A stretch of DNA of 64,000 nucleotides from Cupriavidus laharis (GTDB lineage: Bacteria; Pseudomonadota; Gammaproteobacteria; Burkholderiales; Burkholderiaceae), in the NCBI RefSeq assembly GCF_914271435.1, contig NZ_CAJZAI010000014.1, forward strand, positions 43,735 to 107,734, read 5' to 3'. Below are positions 17,819 to 24,170 of the stretch, in pieces (the stretch's first letter is position 1; every line of letters begins with the position of its first letter). Made by a program: the position numbers and the translations under genes. The notes beneath the pieces are model-generated. The model did not search any database. It saw only the letters and a program-made list of their open reading frames with translations, and was not told the origin of the DNA.

Positions 17819-18257
17819 TCAGGCCGCATTAGTCTTCCACCCCACGCCTCGGATCAACTGCGTGACACGCAGCTGGTACTGATCGAAGAACTGGTTCGCC
17901 TGCAGCTGGCTGTCGATCGGCTGTGCAACGGTACGGCCTTCGGCCTTCAGCTTGGCGCGCAGTTCGGGCTTGCCCAGGGCTTCGCCGATAATGAGGCGGC
18001 AATCGTTGCGCCAGGGCCGGCCTGCGGCGATCCCGCTACGGCGTGCGCGCCGGAGGCCGCGTATCACGCACGGAGGTTGGTGCCGGGTACACGTCGTCGC
18101 CGGTCGCAATCGGCTGCCGGGGCGGTGGAGGTGTTGCCGTAGTATCCCGCGGAACTCCCTCGCATCCCATCAGGGCCGCGGTCAGCAGAACGATGACGGT
18201 GCCCTCGGCCAGGCCACGGCGCAGGGAGTGGCCGATGTGGGGGGACGGGTGTGGCAT
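17819..18257 (-). pseudogene. Small lipoprotein gene, probably frameshifted
   Basis: The 5' part (18257-18036, 73 aa) starts with a signal peptide ending in lipobox LMGC and runs into a Pro-rich linker that stops at RPPARTP. A second overlapping frame (to 17819) then encodes a plausible soluble segment, WRNDCRLIIGEALGKPELRA through VTQLIRGVGWKTNAA, with good codon character but no good start or ribosome-binding site. A frameshift around 18036-18080 would join them into one ~145-aa lipoprotein. Alternatively they are two unrelated small frames. Family not recognised. Confidence 0.4.
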
Positions 18258-18333
18258 GGGCGGCCTCCTGATGGCAGTGGTACCTCTAGCTTAGGAGATG
18301 GGCGCGCAATCAAGCCCCTTGAACTAGTCGCGA

Positions 18334-18702
18334 CTAGTCGCTGATGCCATTTTCATGCAGCAGTCGCTCGCATTCGTCAAGCATGTCGTGCGCGAACGCG
18401 GACTGGTAGTTGGGGTCGAGCGCTTCCATCATTTCGTGCGAGGCATACAGTCCAGCTTCGCGTGAGAGCGTGTCCGCAAGCTGGCGTGCGAACTGGTCGC
18501 TCAGTTCCGACAGAAGGCGGCGCTCTGACAGGGCGAGCTGCAGCCTGGAGCGTGACAGCCATTCGCCCGCCAGCGTCGCGCCCTGCGCGTCGGTCAGCCA
18601 TTTGCCGTGTTCGTAGTAGGCTGACAGCCGCTCGGCGGTCAATGCGAACAACAGCGCCTTGCGGGTATTGAAATCGATCTTCGGGAGCGGGGCGGCTTTC
18701 AT
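18334..18702 (-). CDS. Hypothetical helical protein (122 aa)
   Basis: A soluble, largely alpha-helical protein with no recognised domain (ALTAERLSAYYEHGKWLTDA, LADTLSREAGLYASHEMMEA). Met at 18702 is taken as the start, because the frame further upstream lies inside the esterase gene and reads as Arg/His-rich noise. It starts 26 bp after the esterase stop on the same strand, so the two are probably co-transcribed. Confidence 0.65.
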   Translation of the reverse strand: MKAAPLPKIDFNTRKALLFALTAERLSAYYEHGKWLTDAQGATLAGEWLSRSRLQLALSERRLLSELSDQFARQLADTLSREAGLYASHEMMEALDPNYQSAFAHDMLDECERLLHENGISD

Positions 18703-18728
18703 ATTCGTGGTGATGACTGTGGCGATGC

Positions 18729-19427
18729 TCAACCTTGCGCCGTTTGCTGCGTGATGCGGGCGAACGCGGCATTGAGCCACGCGCCGATGGCCGCGATCTC
18801 TTCCAGGCAGACCGAATGCGGCATGGCATAGGTGTGCCATGTCACAGGAATCCGGCGAGCCAGCAGGAAGTCGCGAGCCTGCTCGCCGAGCCGCAACGGC
18901 ACGACGTCGTCCTGCGTGCCATGCGCGGCGAACACAGGGATGGCGGCATTGGCGGACGTGGCTTCGGCTGCCAGCGTGTCCGGTGCGGGAACATAGGTGG
19001 ACAGGGCGACGATGCCTGCCAGTGCATCCGGGTGGGTAAGGGCGGTGGTGTAGGCGATTGCGCCGCCCTGCGAAAAACCGGCAAGCACAATGTGGTCGGC
19101 GGCGATACCACGCGCGTTTTCGCGCGCGATCAGCCCCCGGATGCGTTCGCACGAAATGCGGATGCCGTTTTCGTCGGCACGCCGGCCGGCTTCGTCGAGC
19201 GAGTAGATGTCATACCAGGCTGGCATGACATAGCCGCCGTTGCATGTGACGGGCATGGCGGGCGCATGAGGGAAGACGAAGCGCACGCCGGGCGAGGCAG
19301 CCAGCCCAAGCTCTGGCACCACCGGCACGAAATCGTTGCCATCCGCGCCCAGGCCGTGCATCCAGATGACGGTAAAAGCGGGATTCGGCGCGGTCTCGAT
19401 TTCGATCGCGGGCAGCAGTTCGTTCAT
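18729..19427 (-). CDS. Phospholipase/carboxylesterase family hydrolase
   Basis: A 232-aa cytosolic alpha/beta hydrolase of the EstB/acyl-protein-thioesterase-like family, at the normal length. The oxyanion/HG region is WMHGLGADGNDF. The nucleophile elbow is GFSQGG. The Asp lies in HGTQDDVVPL and the His in MPHSVC. The substrate is probably a short-chain ester or an acylated molecule. A GGAGTG-type site precedes the ATG. A hypothetical helical protein follows on the same strand. Confidence 0.9.
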   Translation of the reverse strand: MNELLPAIEIETAPNPAFTVIWMHGLGADGNDFVPVVPELGLAASPGVRFVFPHAPAMPVTCNGGYVMPAWYDIYSLDEAGRRADENGIRISCERIRGLIARENARGIAADHIVLAGFSQGGAIAYTTALTHPDALAGIVALSTYVPAPDTLAAEATSANAAIPVFAAHGTQDDVVPLRLGEQARDFLLARRIPVTWHTYAMPHSVCLEEIAAIGAWLNAAFARITQQTAQG

Positions 19428-19567
19428 GGGGGCACTCCTGTCTGATAAGCCGGGCGCCAGCTTGCGCGTGGGCAGCGCGAGTATCGCACAGGTCGACGGA
19501 GGTTCCGCTTCGCCTCCGCCCCATGCGGATTGGCCGGCGGCGTGCCAGGTAAGGAGAATGAGCGGGT

Positions 19568-19600
19568 CCGCAAGCGCTCATGCTAGGAAAGCGCTTGCGG
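19568..19600. repeat. Perfect 11-bp inverted repeat upstream of the esterase
   Basis: CCGCAAGCGCT (19568-19578) and AGCGCTTGCGG (19590-19600) pair around an 11-base loop. It lies about 140 bp upstream of the esterase start in a 328-bp intergenic stretch (19428-19755) that otherwise shows nothing. No T-run follows, so it is more likely an operator or dispersed palindrome than a terminator. Confidence 0.45.
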
Positions 19601-19755
19601 GTCACCATGGAACGCGTGCCAATGCGCGCGTGCTCGCAGCGGCTGGCAATTACCGGTGGTCGGCGCCAAAGCAGGGTCGTGCGCGTTGCGCGGCGCTACA
19701 CCTGGCCACCAGAGAACGCTGATAGCCAGGGGATGTACGATCGCTTGCCGTCTGG

Positions 19756-20058
19756 CTAGGCGGCAGACGGCACGATCGGTACGGTGGTCAGTCCGGGCGC
19801 TACGCGCGGTGCTTGCGCGGACGAGGACGTCTCGCTGGCGGCAGGCGCAGCGGCGCGGCGCTTGTCCACCACGTCCTCGACGCCTTTCTTTGCCACGTCT
19901 TCAAGGAACGCGACCATGTCGCGATAGTAGGCGACCTGCATTTGCGCCTCGAGCAGGCGCCGTTCGGCCTGGAACAACGTCAGCCTCATGTCTTGCAGTT
20001 CCCTTTCGGCAATCTTTTCCGGGGTCGGCGGACTGAACAAGTTTGCGAGCCAACGCAT
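19756..20058 (-). CDS. Small coiled-coil hypothetical protein (100 aa)
   Basis: The protein starts MRWLANLFSPPTPEKIAERE and continues as a long heptad-like helix (LFQAERRLLEAQMQVAYYRD) to about residue 60. A Lys-rich hinge and a disordered Ala/Ser/Pro tail follow. The start at 20058 has a GGAGGT site, and the 33 upstream codons look non-coding. No family was recognised. It is possibly a membrane-associated scaffold, given the amphipathic N-terminus. Confidence 0.65.
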   Translation of the reverse strand: MRWLANLFSPPTPEKIAERELQDMRLTLFQAERRLLEAQMQVAYYRDMVAFLEDVAKKGVEDVVDKRRAAAPAASETSSSAQAPRVAPGLTTVPIVPSAA

Positions 20059-20328
20059 GGCAGTACCTCCAATGCTGATCAACAGCGAAGAATCGATGTT
20101 TTTGCCATGGGAACCAATATAGACAAGAAATCGGCAAAAGCATCTCAACCTGCGCATTCGTCGCGCCTAGCCCACAAGGATGATTGCCGCGGTGCGGAGA
20201 CTCGGTTAGATTGTCCGGTCCCGATCGCGGCATCGGCGTTTCATGCCATCCGCGCATACTGGTATTCCGGCCTGGCAATGCCTGCGGTCAACGCAAAGTC
20301 AACGTGTTTCCCGCGGCCGAGTCGGGAA

Positions 20329-21207
20329 TCACGCTATCGCGCGCTGTCGGATGCCTTGTGCACGCGAGGCATGCATGAACGCGATGACGGGCGCCCAGAA
20401 TGCTTCCATGTAGTCCGGCAGGATGGCCGCATCATGCGGCATGCCATCAAACAGCACCAGCTCGTGAAGGTGCGATGCCGCTTGAGCGAGGCGTTCCGCA
20501 TGGGCCAGCGGCAGGACATTATCGGCGCGGCTGTGCACGACCAGCAGCGGTAATTCCAGCCGGCGCGCGCGCGCCACGTTGTTCCACGGATCCGGCAGGA
20601 GCCACGCCAGCTGCCGCGGTACGCGGCCAGTCTGGACCGCCGCCGCGCGCGCGGAGCTGAAGCCCGAGGCGATGATTACACCGTCCGGGGCCGGCCTGAG
20701 TCCATGCGCGACATCCAGCAGCACGCCTGATCCGAGCGAGTGCCCCAGAACGTAGCGCTGGGTTGCATCCGGCGTAGCCGCCAGGAACATCCTGTAGGCC
20801 GCGTGCGCGTCTTCACGTAGGTGCCGGACAGTTGGTCGCCCGCTGCTTGCACCGTAGCCGCTGTAGTCGAACACGAAGGTGCTGATGCCGGAATGCGACA
20901 GCATGGCCTGCACGGGCGCCCAGTCGGACAGGCATTCGTCGTCGCCGTGGCACACCATCAGCGCAGGCGCCTGCGCTTGCGCCGCGGGCGCGTAGGCGGC
21001 ATGGAGCAGGCGGTTGCCGCTCCGGAATGTACTGTGATGCAGCGTCGCTTCCGGCTGATCAGGGGCCGGCGGCGGGTTGGTGGGGGTGACAAAGGCCTCG
21101 CGTTCGAGCGCGCGGAAGAGCAGATGGCGAGCAAGCCCCGCCAGTACGGCGATGCCAGCCGTGCTGGCCAGCCAGCGGGGAATCGGGCGATCAGGAATGG
21201 GCAGCAT
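20329..21207 (-). CDS. Alpha/beta hydrolase, membrane-anchored
   Basis: A 292-aa serine hydrolase with an N-terminal hydrophobic anchor (WLASTAGIAVLAGLARHLLF). The oxyanion region is MVCHGDDECLSDW, the nucleophile elbow GHSLGSG, the acid is in VVHSRADNVLPL and the His is in DGMPHDAA. It resembles the BEM46/FrsA-like group of unknown substrate. The ATG at 21207 is preferred over a GTG at 21267. It is divergent from the TetR-repeat cassettes that begin about 180 bp away. Confidence 0.82.
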   Translation of the reverse strand: MLPIPDRPIPRWLASTAGIAVLAGLARHLLFRALEREAFVTPTNPPPAPDQPEATLHHSTFRSGNRLLHAAYAPAAQAQAPALMVCHGDDECLSDWAPVQAMLSHSGISTFVFDYSGYGASSGRPTVRHLREDAHAAYRMFLAATPDATQRYVLGHSLGSGVLLDVAHGLRPAPDGVIIASGFSSARAAAVQTGRVPRQLAWLLPDPWNNVARARRLELPLLVVHSRADNVLPLAHAERLAQAASHLHELVLFDGMPHDAAILPDYMEAFWAPVIAFMHASRAQGIRQRAIA

Positions 21208-21403
21208 GGTGCTCGGGCGCAGGTTGCCCGTCAAGGCTAGCAGGTGCGGTGAGATTGGCACAGGCACTGCAACGGCTGGGGCCGGAGGGAATACTCGTTC
21301 CCGCTCGATTGCGCCAACCTTGGATCGAGTGATTTATCCTTATAAATCAGTGAATTGCGCTTGCCTCGACCGTACCTATCAGGGTAATAGAAAAGTTTTT
21401 TCT

Positions 21404-21431
21404 TGACTATCTACCTAGTAGTAGATAGTAT
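21404..21431 (+). promoter_or_regulatory. Promoter with embedded TetR operator, cassette 1
   Basis: A TTGACT -35 element (21404-21409) and TAGTAT -10 element (21426-21431) are 16 bp apart. The perfect inverted repeat CTATCTAC-N6-GTAGATAG (21407-21428) fills the space between them. Repressor binding would block RNA polymerase. The identical arrangement recurs at 23233-23261. Confidence 0.75.
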
Positions 21432-21437
21432 TCCGGT

Positions 21438-21521
21438 CATGGAAGCGTTGCTCCACCAGCAAGAGGAAGCAAGCTGGTTCTGCAGCGGGGCCATCGCAAT
21501 ACCGTGAGACGGTCTTTTTTT
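21438..21521 (+). ncRNA. Candidate structured leader / small RNA, copy 1
   Basis: The expected transcript starts about 7 bases after the -10 element. Hairpin 1 (21455-21478) pairs ACCAGC with GCTGGT around a purine loop. Hairpin 2 (21501-21513) pairs ACCGT with ACGGT and is followed by C and seven T, a typical intrinsic terminator. About 100 bases remain before the downstream start codon. It could be a free ~84-nt RNA or an attenuated leader. A third hairpin (GCGAC/GTCGC, 21588-21608) precedes the ribosome-binding site. Confidence 0.6.
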
Positions 21522-21535
21522 AAGTCAGCGCATCT

Positions 21536-21549
21536 ATCTACTAGTAGAT
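21536..21549. promoter_or_regulatory. Second operator, cassette 1
   Basis: ATCTACTAGTAGAT is a perfect 14-bp palindrome with the same half-site (GTAGAT) as the promoter operator. It lies about 125 bp downstream of that operator, beyond the terminator-like hairpin. Repressor bound here could act as a roadblock or loop with the first site. Confidence 0.6.
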
Positions 21550-21625
21550 GTGAGATCGGAAAGAGACCCCAGCAACGAACCGAATCCGCGACGCCCCCGG
21601 GAGGTCGCCAGCCAAGGAGCCCATC

Positions 21626-22135
21626 ATGAATGCCAAGTTCGCCAAGACCGTGATTACCGCAGCCACCCTTGCCGCCGCGCTCGCCAGCGGGCTGGTCCAG
21701 GCGGCTGGCCCCAGTGACAGCAGCGTTGCCGGTGACAAGTATGGCTATGCGTTGCGCGTCGGCAAGACCGATGCCTTCACCGATGGCGCGAAGACCGGCA
21801 AGTTCGACCCGTACACCGATGGCACCCGCGTTGGCAAGGCTGATCCGTACACCGACGGCGCGAAGATCGGCAAGGTTGACCCCTACACCGATGGTGCCCG
21901 CATCGTGGCCGGTCTGGACACCCGTAGCGTTTCGGCATCGCCGGCCCGCGCCGTGGATCCGTACACCGATGGTGCCAAGGTTGGCAAATTCGACCCGTAC
22001 ACCGATGGTGCCCGTACGGTTGCCGGCCTGGACACGCGCAGCGTTTCGGCATCGCCGGCCCGCAGCGTCGATCCGTACACGGACGGTGCCAAGGTCGGCA
22101 AGTTCGACCCGTACACCGACGGCGCGCTCGCCTGA
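21626..22135 (+). CDS. Secreted YTDG-repeat protein, copy 1
   Basis: A 169-aa exported protein of unknown family. A Sec signal peptide (about residues 1-26, ending LVQAA) is followed by a low-complexity domain of eight TDG units. Most follow the 12-residue pattern DPYTDGAKVGKF, two with a 14-residue insert (TVAGLDTRSVSASP-type). There is no Cys and no anchor. The regular Asp/Tyr/Gly spacing could suit cation or surface binding, which is speculative. AAGGAG precedes the ATG. The neighbours (promoter-operator, membrane peptide, TetR) suggest it is the regulated output of the cassette. Confidence 0.8.
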   Translation: MNAKFAKTVITAATLAAALASGLVQAAGPSDSSVAGDKYGYALRVGKTDAFTDGAKTGKFDPYTDGTRVGKADPYTDGAKIGKVDPYTDGARIVAGLDTRSVSASPARAVDPYTDGAKVGKFDPYTDGARTVAGLDTRSVSASPARSVDPYTDGAKVGKFDPYTDGALA

Positions 22136-22141
22136 TTGCCT

Positions 22142-22160
22142 GCCGGCCCGACAGGCCGGC
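22142..22160 (+). terminator. GC hairpin after repeat gene 1
   Basis: GCCGGCC-N5-GGCCGGC forms a strong stem 6 bases after the stop codon and before the 33-aa peptide gene. Only a weak T-run follows. An equivalent hairpin with different sequence occurs in copy 2 (23971-23989), so it probably trims or stabilises the repeat-protein mRNA. Confidence 0.45.
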
Positions 22161-22221
22161 GGCATTTCTACTACGGCAGCCAGGCCCGCCCAGGGCCTGG
22201 CTGGCCGCAATGGAGTCCATC

Positions 22222-22323
22222 ATGAACTTGCGTAACAGTATCCTGCTGCTTGGCGGATGGCTGCTGGTTTGCGTGACGAGTGGCTCGATGATCACCTTCG
22301 CCGCGCAGGTCCTGCCTGGTTAG
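22222..22323 (+). CDS. 33-aa single-segment membrane peptide, copy 1
   Basis: The peptide starts MNLRNS and continues as one hydrophobic helix (ILLLGGWLLVCVTSGSMITF) ending AAQVLPG. A GGAG site lies about 8 bases upstream of the ATG at 22222. The copy-2 peptide keeps the length, the MNLR start, Trp13, Cys17, the SGS-IT core and the AAQ/VAQ-LP end despite nucleotide divergence, which is good evidence of translation. It was too short for ordinary gene finding. Function unknown. Confidence 0.7.
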   Translation: MNLRNSILLLGGWLLVCVTSGSMITFAAQVLPG

Positions 22324-22442
22324 CCAATCCTGGCTCCGGTTGTCCCGGGGCTGTTTCCATCGAGGCGCGAACAGGCCCTATGGCTTCTATCCCCTATGTG
22401 AATGCGCCCTAAGGGATTACCCGCGCCTCGGGGCGTTCTCGC

Positions 22443-22471
22443 TTGAGCGTCTATCTTCATGTAGATAAACT
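22443..22471 (+). promoter_or_regulatory. Operator-embedded promoter of tetR copy 1
   Basis: TTGAGC (22443-22448) and TAAACT (22466-22471) are 17 bp apart. Between them lies TATCTTC-N2-GTAGATA (22452-22467), a variant of the cassette operator with one exact half-site. Transcription would start almost at the ATG (22478), and no Shine-Dalgarno is visible, so the mRNA may be leaderless. This implies autoregulation of tetR1. Confidence 0.5.
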
Positions 22472-22477
22472 GGCCTC

Positions 22478-23044
22478 ATGAAAACGCAAACCGTCCGTGA
22501 GCAACTGCTCGAGCACACGCTGGTCCTGATCCGGCGTCGAGGCTTCAATGGGTTCAGCTACCGGGACCTGGCCGAACTCGTCGGCGTCAAGACGTCGAGC
22601 ATCCACTATTACTTTCCGACCAAGGACGATCTCGTCCTGGAGGCCGTGAAGACATACAGCGCGATGATGTCCGAACGCCTTCGCTCAATCGATACGACGC
22701 TGCCCGTGACCGAGCAGGCAGCTATCTACCTGGCTCCGTTCCGCGCGAGCTGCGGTTCCGACCAGATCTGCCTGTGCGGCATGCTCTCGGCCGAGACCCT
22801 GTGCCTGCCGGAGTCGGTCCACAAGCTGCTGCAGAGCTTCTTCCTGATGAATGAGCAGTGGCTGACCGGCTTGCTGGAGCGCGCCCAGCAGCAACGCAGC
22901 ACGCCGTTCCCAGTGCCGCCTCCACGCCTGGCACAAGTTGTGTTCGGCTCGCTGCAGAGCGGGCTGATTTCGGCTCGCCTTTTCGGGACGGCTGACCGTG
23001 TCGAGGCTGCTGCCGATACCCTGATGGCTGCCGTGGCCGGTTGA
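22478..23044 (+). CDS. TetR/AcrR family regulator, copy 1 (NemR-like)
   Basis: A 188-aa repressor. The HTH covers about residues 26-46 (FSYRDLAELVGVKTSSIHYY). The ligand domain contains four Cys (92, 98, 100, 109) in SCGSDQICLCGMLSAETLC. Cys98 falls in a CLxGMLSA-E context that I recall from NemR-type electrophile sensors. The other three Cys are absent from copy 2. Operators around both cassette promoters and its own promoter fit an autoregulated repressor. Inducer unknown. Confidence 0.85.
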   Translation: MKTQTVREQLLEHTLVLIRRRGFNGFSYRDLAELVGVKTSSIHYYFPTKDDLVLEAVKTYSAMMSERLRSIDTTLPVTEQAAIYLAPFRASCGSDQICLCGMLSAETLCLPESVHKLLQSFFLMNEQWLTGLLERAQQQRSTPFPVPPPRLAQVVFGSLQSGLISARLFGTADRVEAAADTLMAAVAG

Positions 23045-23232
23045 CGCTCTCCGCGCAACGTCTGGCGCAAAGCCGTCATGTGGCGAATGCTGCATGGCGG
23101 CTTTGCTTTTGGCGTCGCATCATAGATGCCTCTTGACCCAAAAGAGGCCAAGAGGATGTGCGATTCCTTTATCTATCAACAGGTTGCGCTCAAAAGAGCC
23201 ATTGTCTATCAACACGATAGAAATGTTTTTCC

Positions 23233-23261
23233 TTGACTATCTACCTAGTAGTAGATAGTAT
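23233..23261 (+). promoter_or_regulatory. Promoter with embedded TetR operator, cassette 2
   Basis: TTGACT (23233-23238) and TAGTAT (23256-23261) flank CTATCTAC-N6-GTAGATAG (23237-23258), base-for-base the same core as cassette 1. A short CTATC-N5-GATAG repeat (23206-23220) lies just upstream. Confidence 0.75.
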
Positions 23262-23267
23262 TCAACC

Positions 23268-23349
23268 CGTGGAAGCGCTGCTCCACCGGAAAAAAAGAAG
23301 CCGGTTCGGCAACGGGACCATCGCAATACCGTGAAAACGGTCTTTTTTT
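23268..23349 (+). ncRNA. Candidate structured leader / small RNA, copy 2
   Basis: Hairpin 1 (23285-23305) pairs ACCGG with CCGGT around an A-rich purine loop. Compared with copy 1, both arms changed together and kept pairing. Hairpin 2 (23328-23341) pairs ACCGT with ACGGT around GAAA and is followed by C and seven T. The stretch CCATCGCAATACCGTGA is identical in both copies. A third hairpin (GGCGAC/GTCGCC, 23415-23437) precedes the AAGGAG site of the repeat gene. Confidence 0.6.
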
Positions 23350-23363
23350 AGACCCGCTTATCT

Positions 23364-23377
23364 ATCTACCAGTAGAT
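23364..23377. promoter_or_regulatory. Second operator, cassette 2
   Basis: ATCTACCAGTAGAT differs from the copy-1 site by one central base. It lies about 123 bp from the promoter operator, on the far side of the terminator-like hairpin, as in cassette 1. Confidence 0.6.
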
Positions 23378-23453
23378 GCGGAATCGAAGAGAGACCTGAG
23401 ATTGAACCGAACCAGGCGACGCCCCCGGGAGGTCGCCAGCCAAGGAGCCCATC

Positions 23454-23963
23454 ATGAATGCCAAGTTCGCCAAGACTGTTATCACTGCAGCCACCCTTGC
23501 CGCCGCGCTCGCCAGCGGCCTCGCCCAAGCCGCGGGTCCGCGTGACAGCAGCTTTGCCGGTGACAAGTACGGCTACAGCTTCCGTGTCGGCAAGGCCGAT
23601 ACCTTCACCGACGGCGCCAAGGTCGGCAAGTTCGACCCGTACACCGATGGCACCCGCGTTGGCAAGGCTGATCCGTACACCGACGGCGCGAAGATCGGCA
23701 AGGTTGACCCCTACACCGATGGTGCCCGCATCGTGGCCGGTCTGGACACCCGTAGCGTCTCGGCATCGCCGGCGCGCAGCGTGGATCCGTACACCGACGG
23801 CGCGAAGATCGGCAAGGTGGATCCGTACACCGATGGTGCCCGCACCGTAGCCGGTCTGGATACCCGTGGCGTGTCGGCATCGCCGGCTCGCAGCGTCGAT
23901 CCGTACACGGACGGTGCCAAGGTCGGCAAGTTCGACCCGTACACCGACGGCGCGCTTGCCTGA
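23454..23963 (+). CDS. Secreted YTDG-repeat protein, copy 2
   Basis: A 169-aa paralogue of the protein at 21626, with the same length, signal peptide (ending LAQAA) and repeat order. Differences are mostly conservative (for example KVGKF versus KIGKV units). Several codon blocks are nucleotide-identical to copy 1, suggesting gene conversion. There is no Cys and no anchor. The AAGGAG site and the 40 bases upstream are shared with copy 1. Function unknown. Confidence 0.8.
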   Translation: MNAKFAKTVITAATLAAALASGLAQAAGPRDSSFAGDKYGYSFRVGKADTFTDGAKVGKFDPYTDGTRVGKADPYTDGAKIGKVDPYTDGARIVAGLDTRSVSASPARSVDPYTDGAKIGKVDPYTDGARTVAGLDTRGVSASPARSVDPYTDGAKVGKFDPYTDGALA

Positions 23964-23970
23964 GAGAAGC

Positions 23971-23989
23971 GGCCGGCCAATGGCCGGCC
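23971..23989 (+). terminator. GC hairpin after repeat gene 2
   Basis: GGCCGGCC-N3-GGCCGGCC lies 7 bases after the stop codon, between the repeat gene and the 33-aa peptide gene. There is no T-run. Its conserved position relative to copy 1, with different sequence, suggests a role in mRNA processing or partial termination. Confidence 0.45.
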
Positions 23990-24039
23990 GGCCGACATCC
24001 ACAGCGGGTGGTACTGTGCCCGGTTCCAAGGGGAACATC

Positions 24040-24141
24040 ATGAATCTGCGTGACAGCGCACTGATACTGGTCGGATGGGTGGGGCTCTGCCTCGTCAGCG
24101 GTTCGCTCATCACGCTGGTCGCGCAAACGCTGCCGGCCTGA
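24040..24141 (+). CDS. 33-aa single-segment membrane peptide, copy 2
   Basis: The peptide starts MNLRDS and forms one hydrophobic helix (ALILVGWVGLCLVSGSLITL) ending VAQTLPA. AGGGGAA lies just upstream of the ATG. Length, Trp13, Cys17 and the SGS-IT core are as in copy 1. The tetR2 gene begins 29 bp after its stop, so the two are probably co-transcribed. Confidence 0.7.
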   Translation: MNLRDSALILVGWVGLCLVSGSLITLVAQTLPA

Positions 24142-24170
24142 CCGGCAGACATTGCAGAGGGTCTGAAGCC

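Noticed and set aside
21777..22295. Minus-strand frames with regular repeats opposite the YTDG genes
   Set aside because: They mirror the DNA repeats of the sense gene. The sense frame has the signal peptide and ribosome-binding site.
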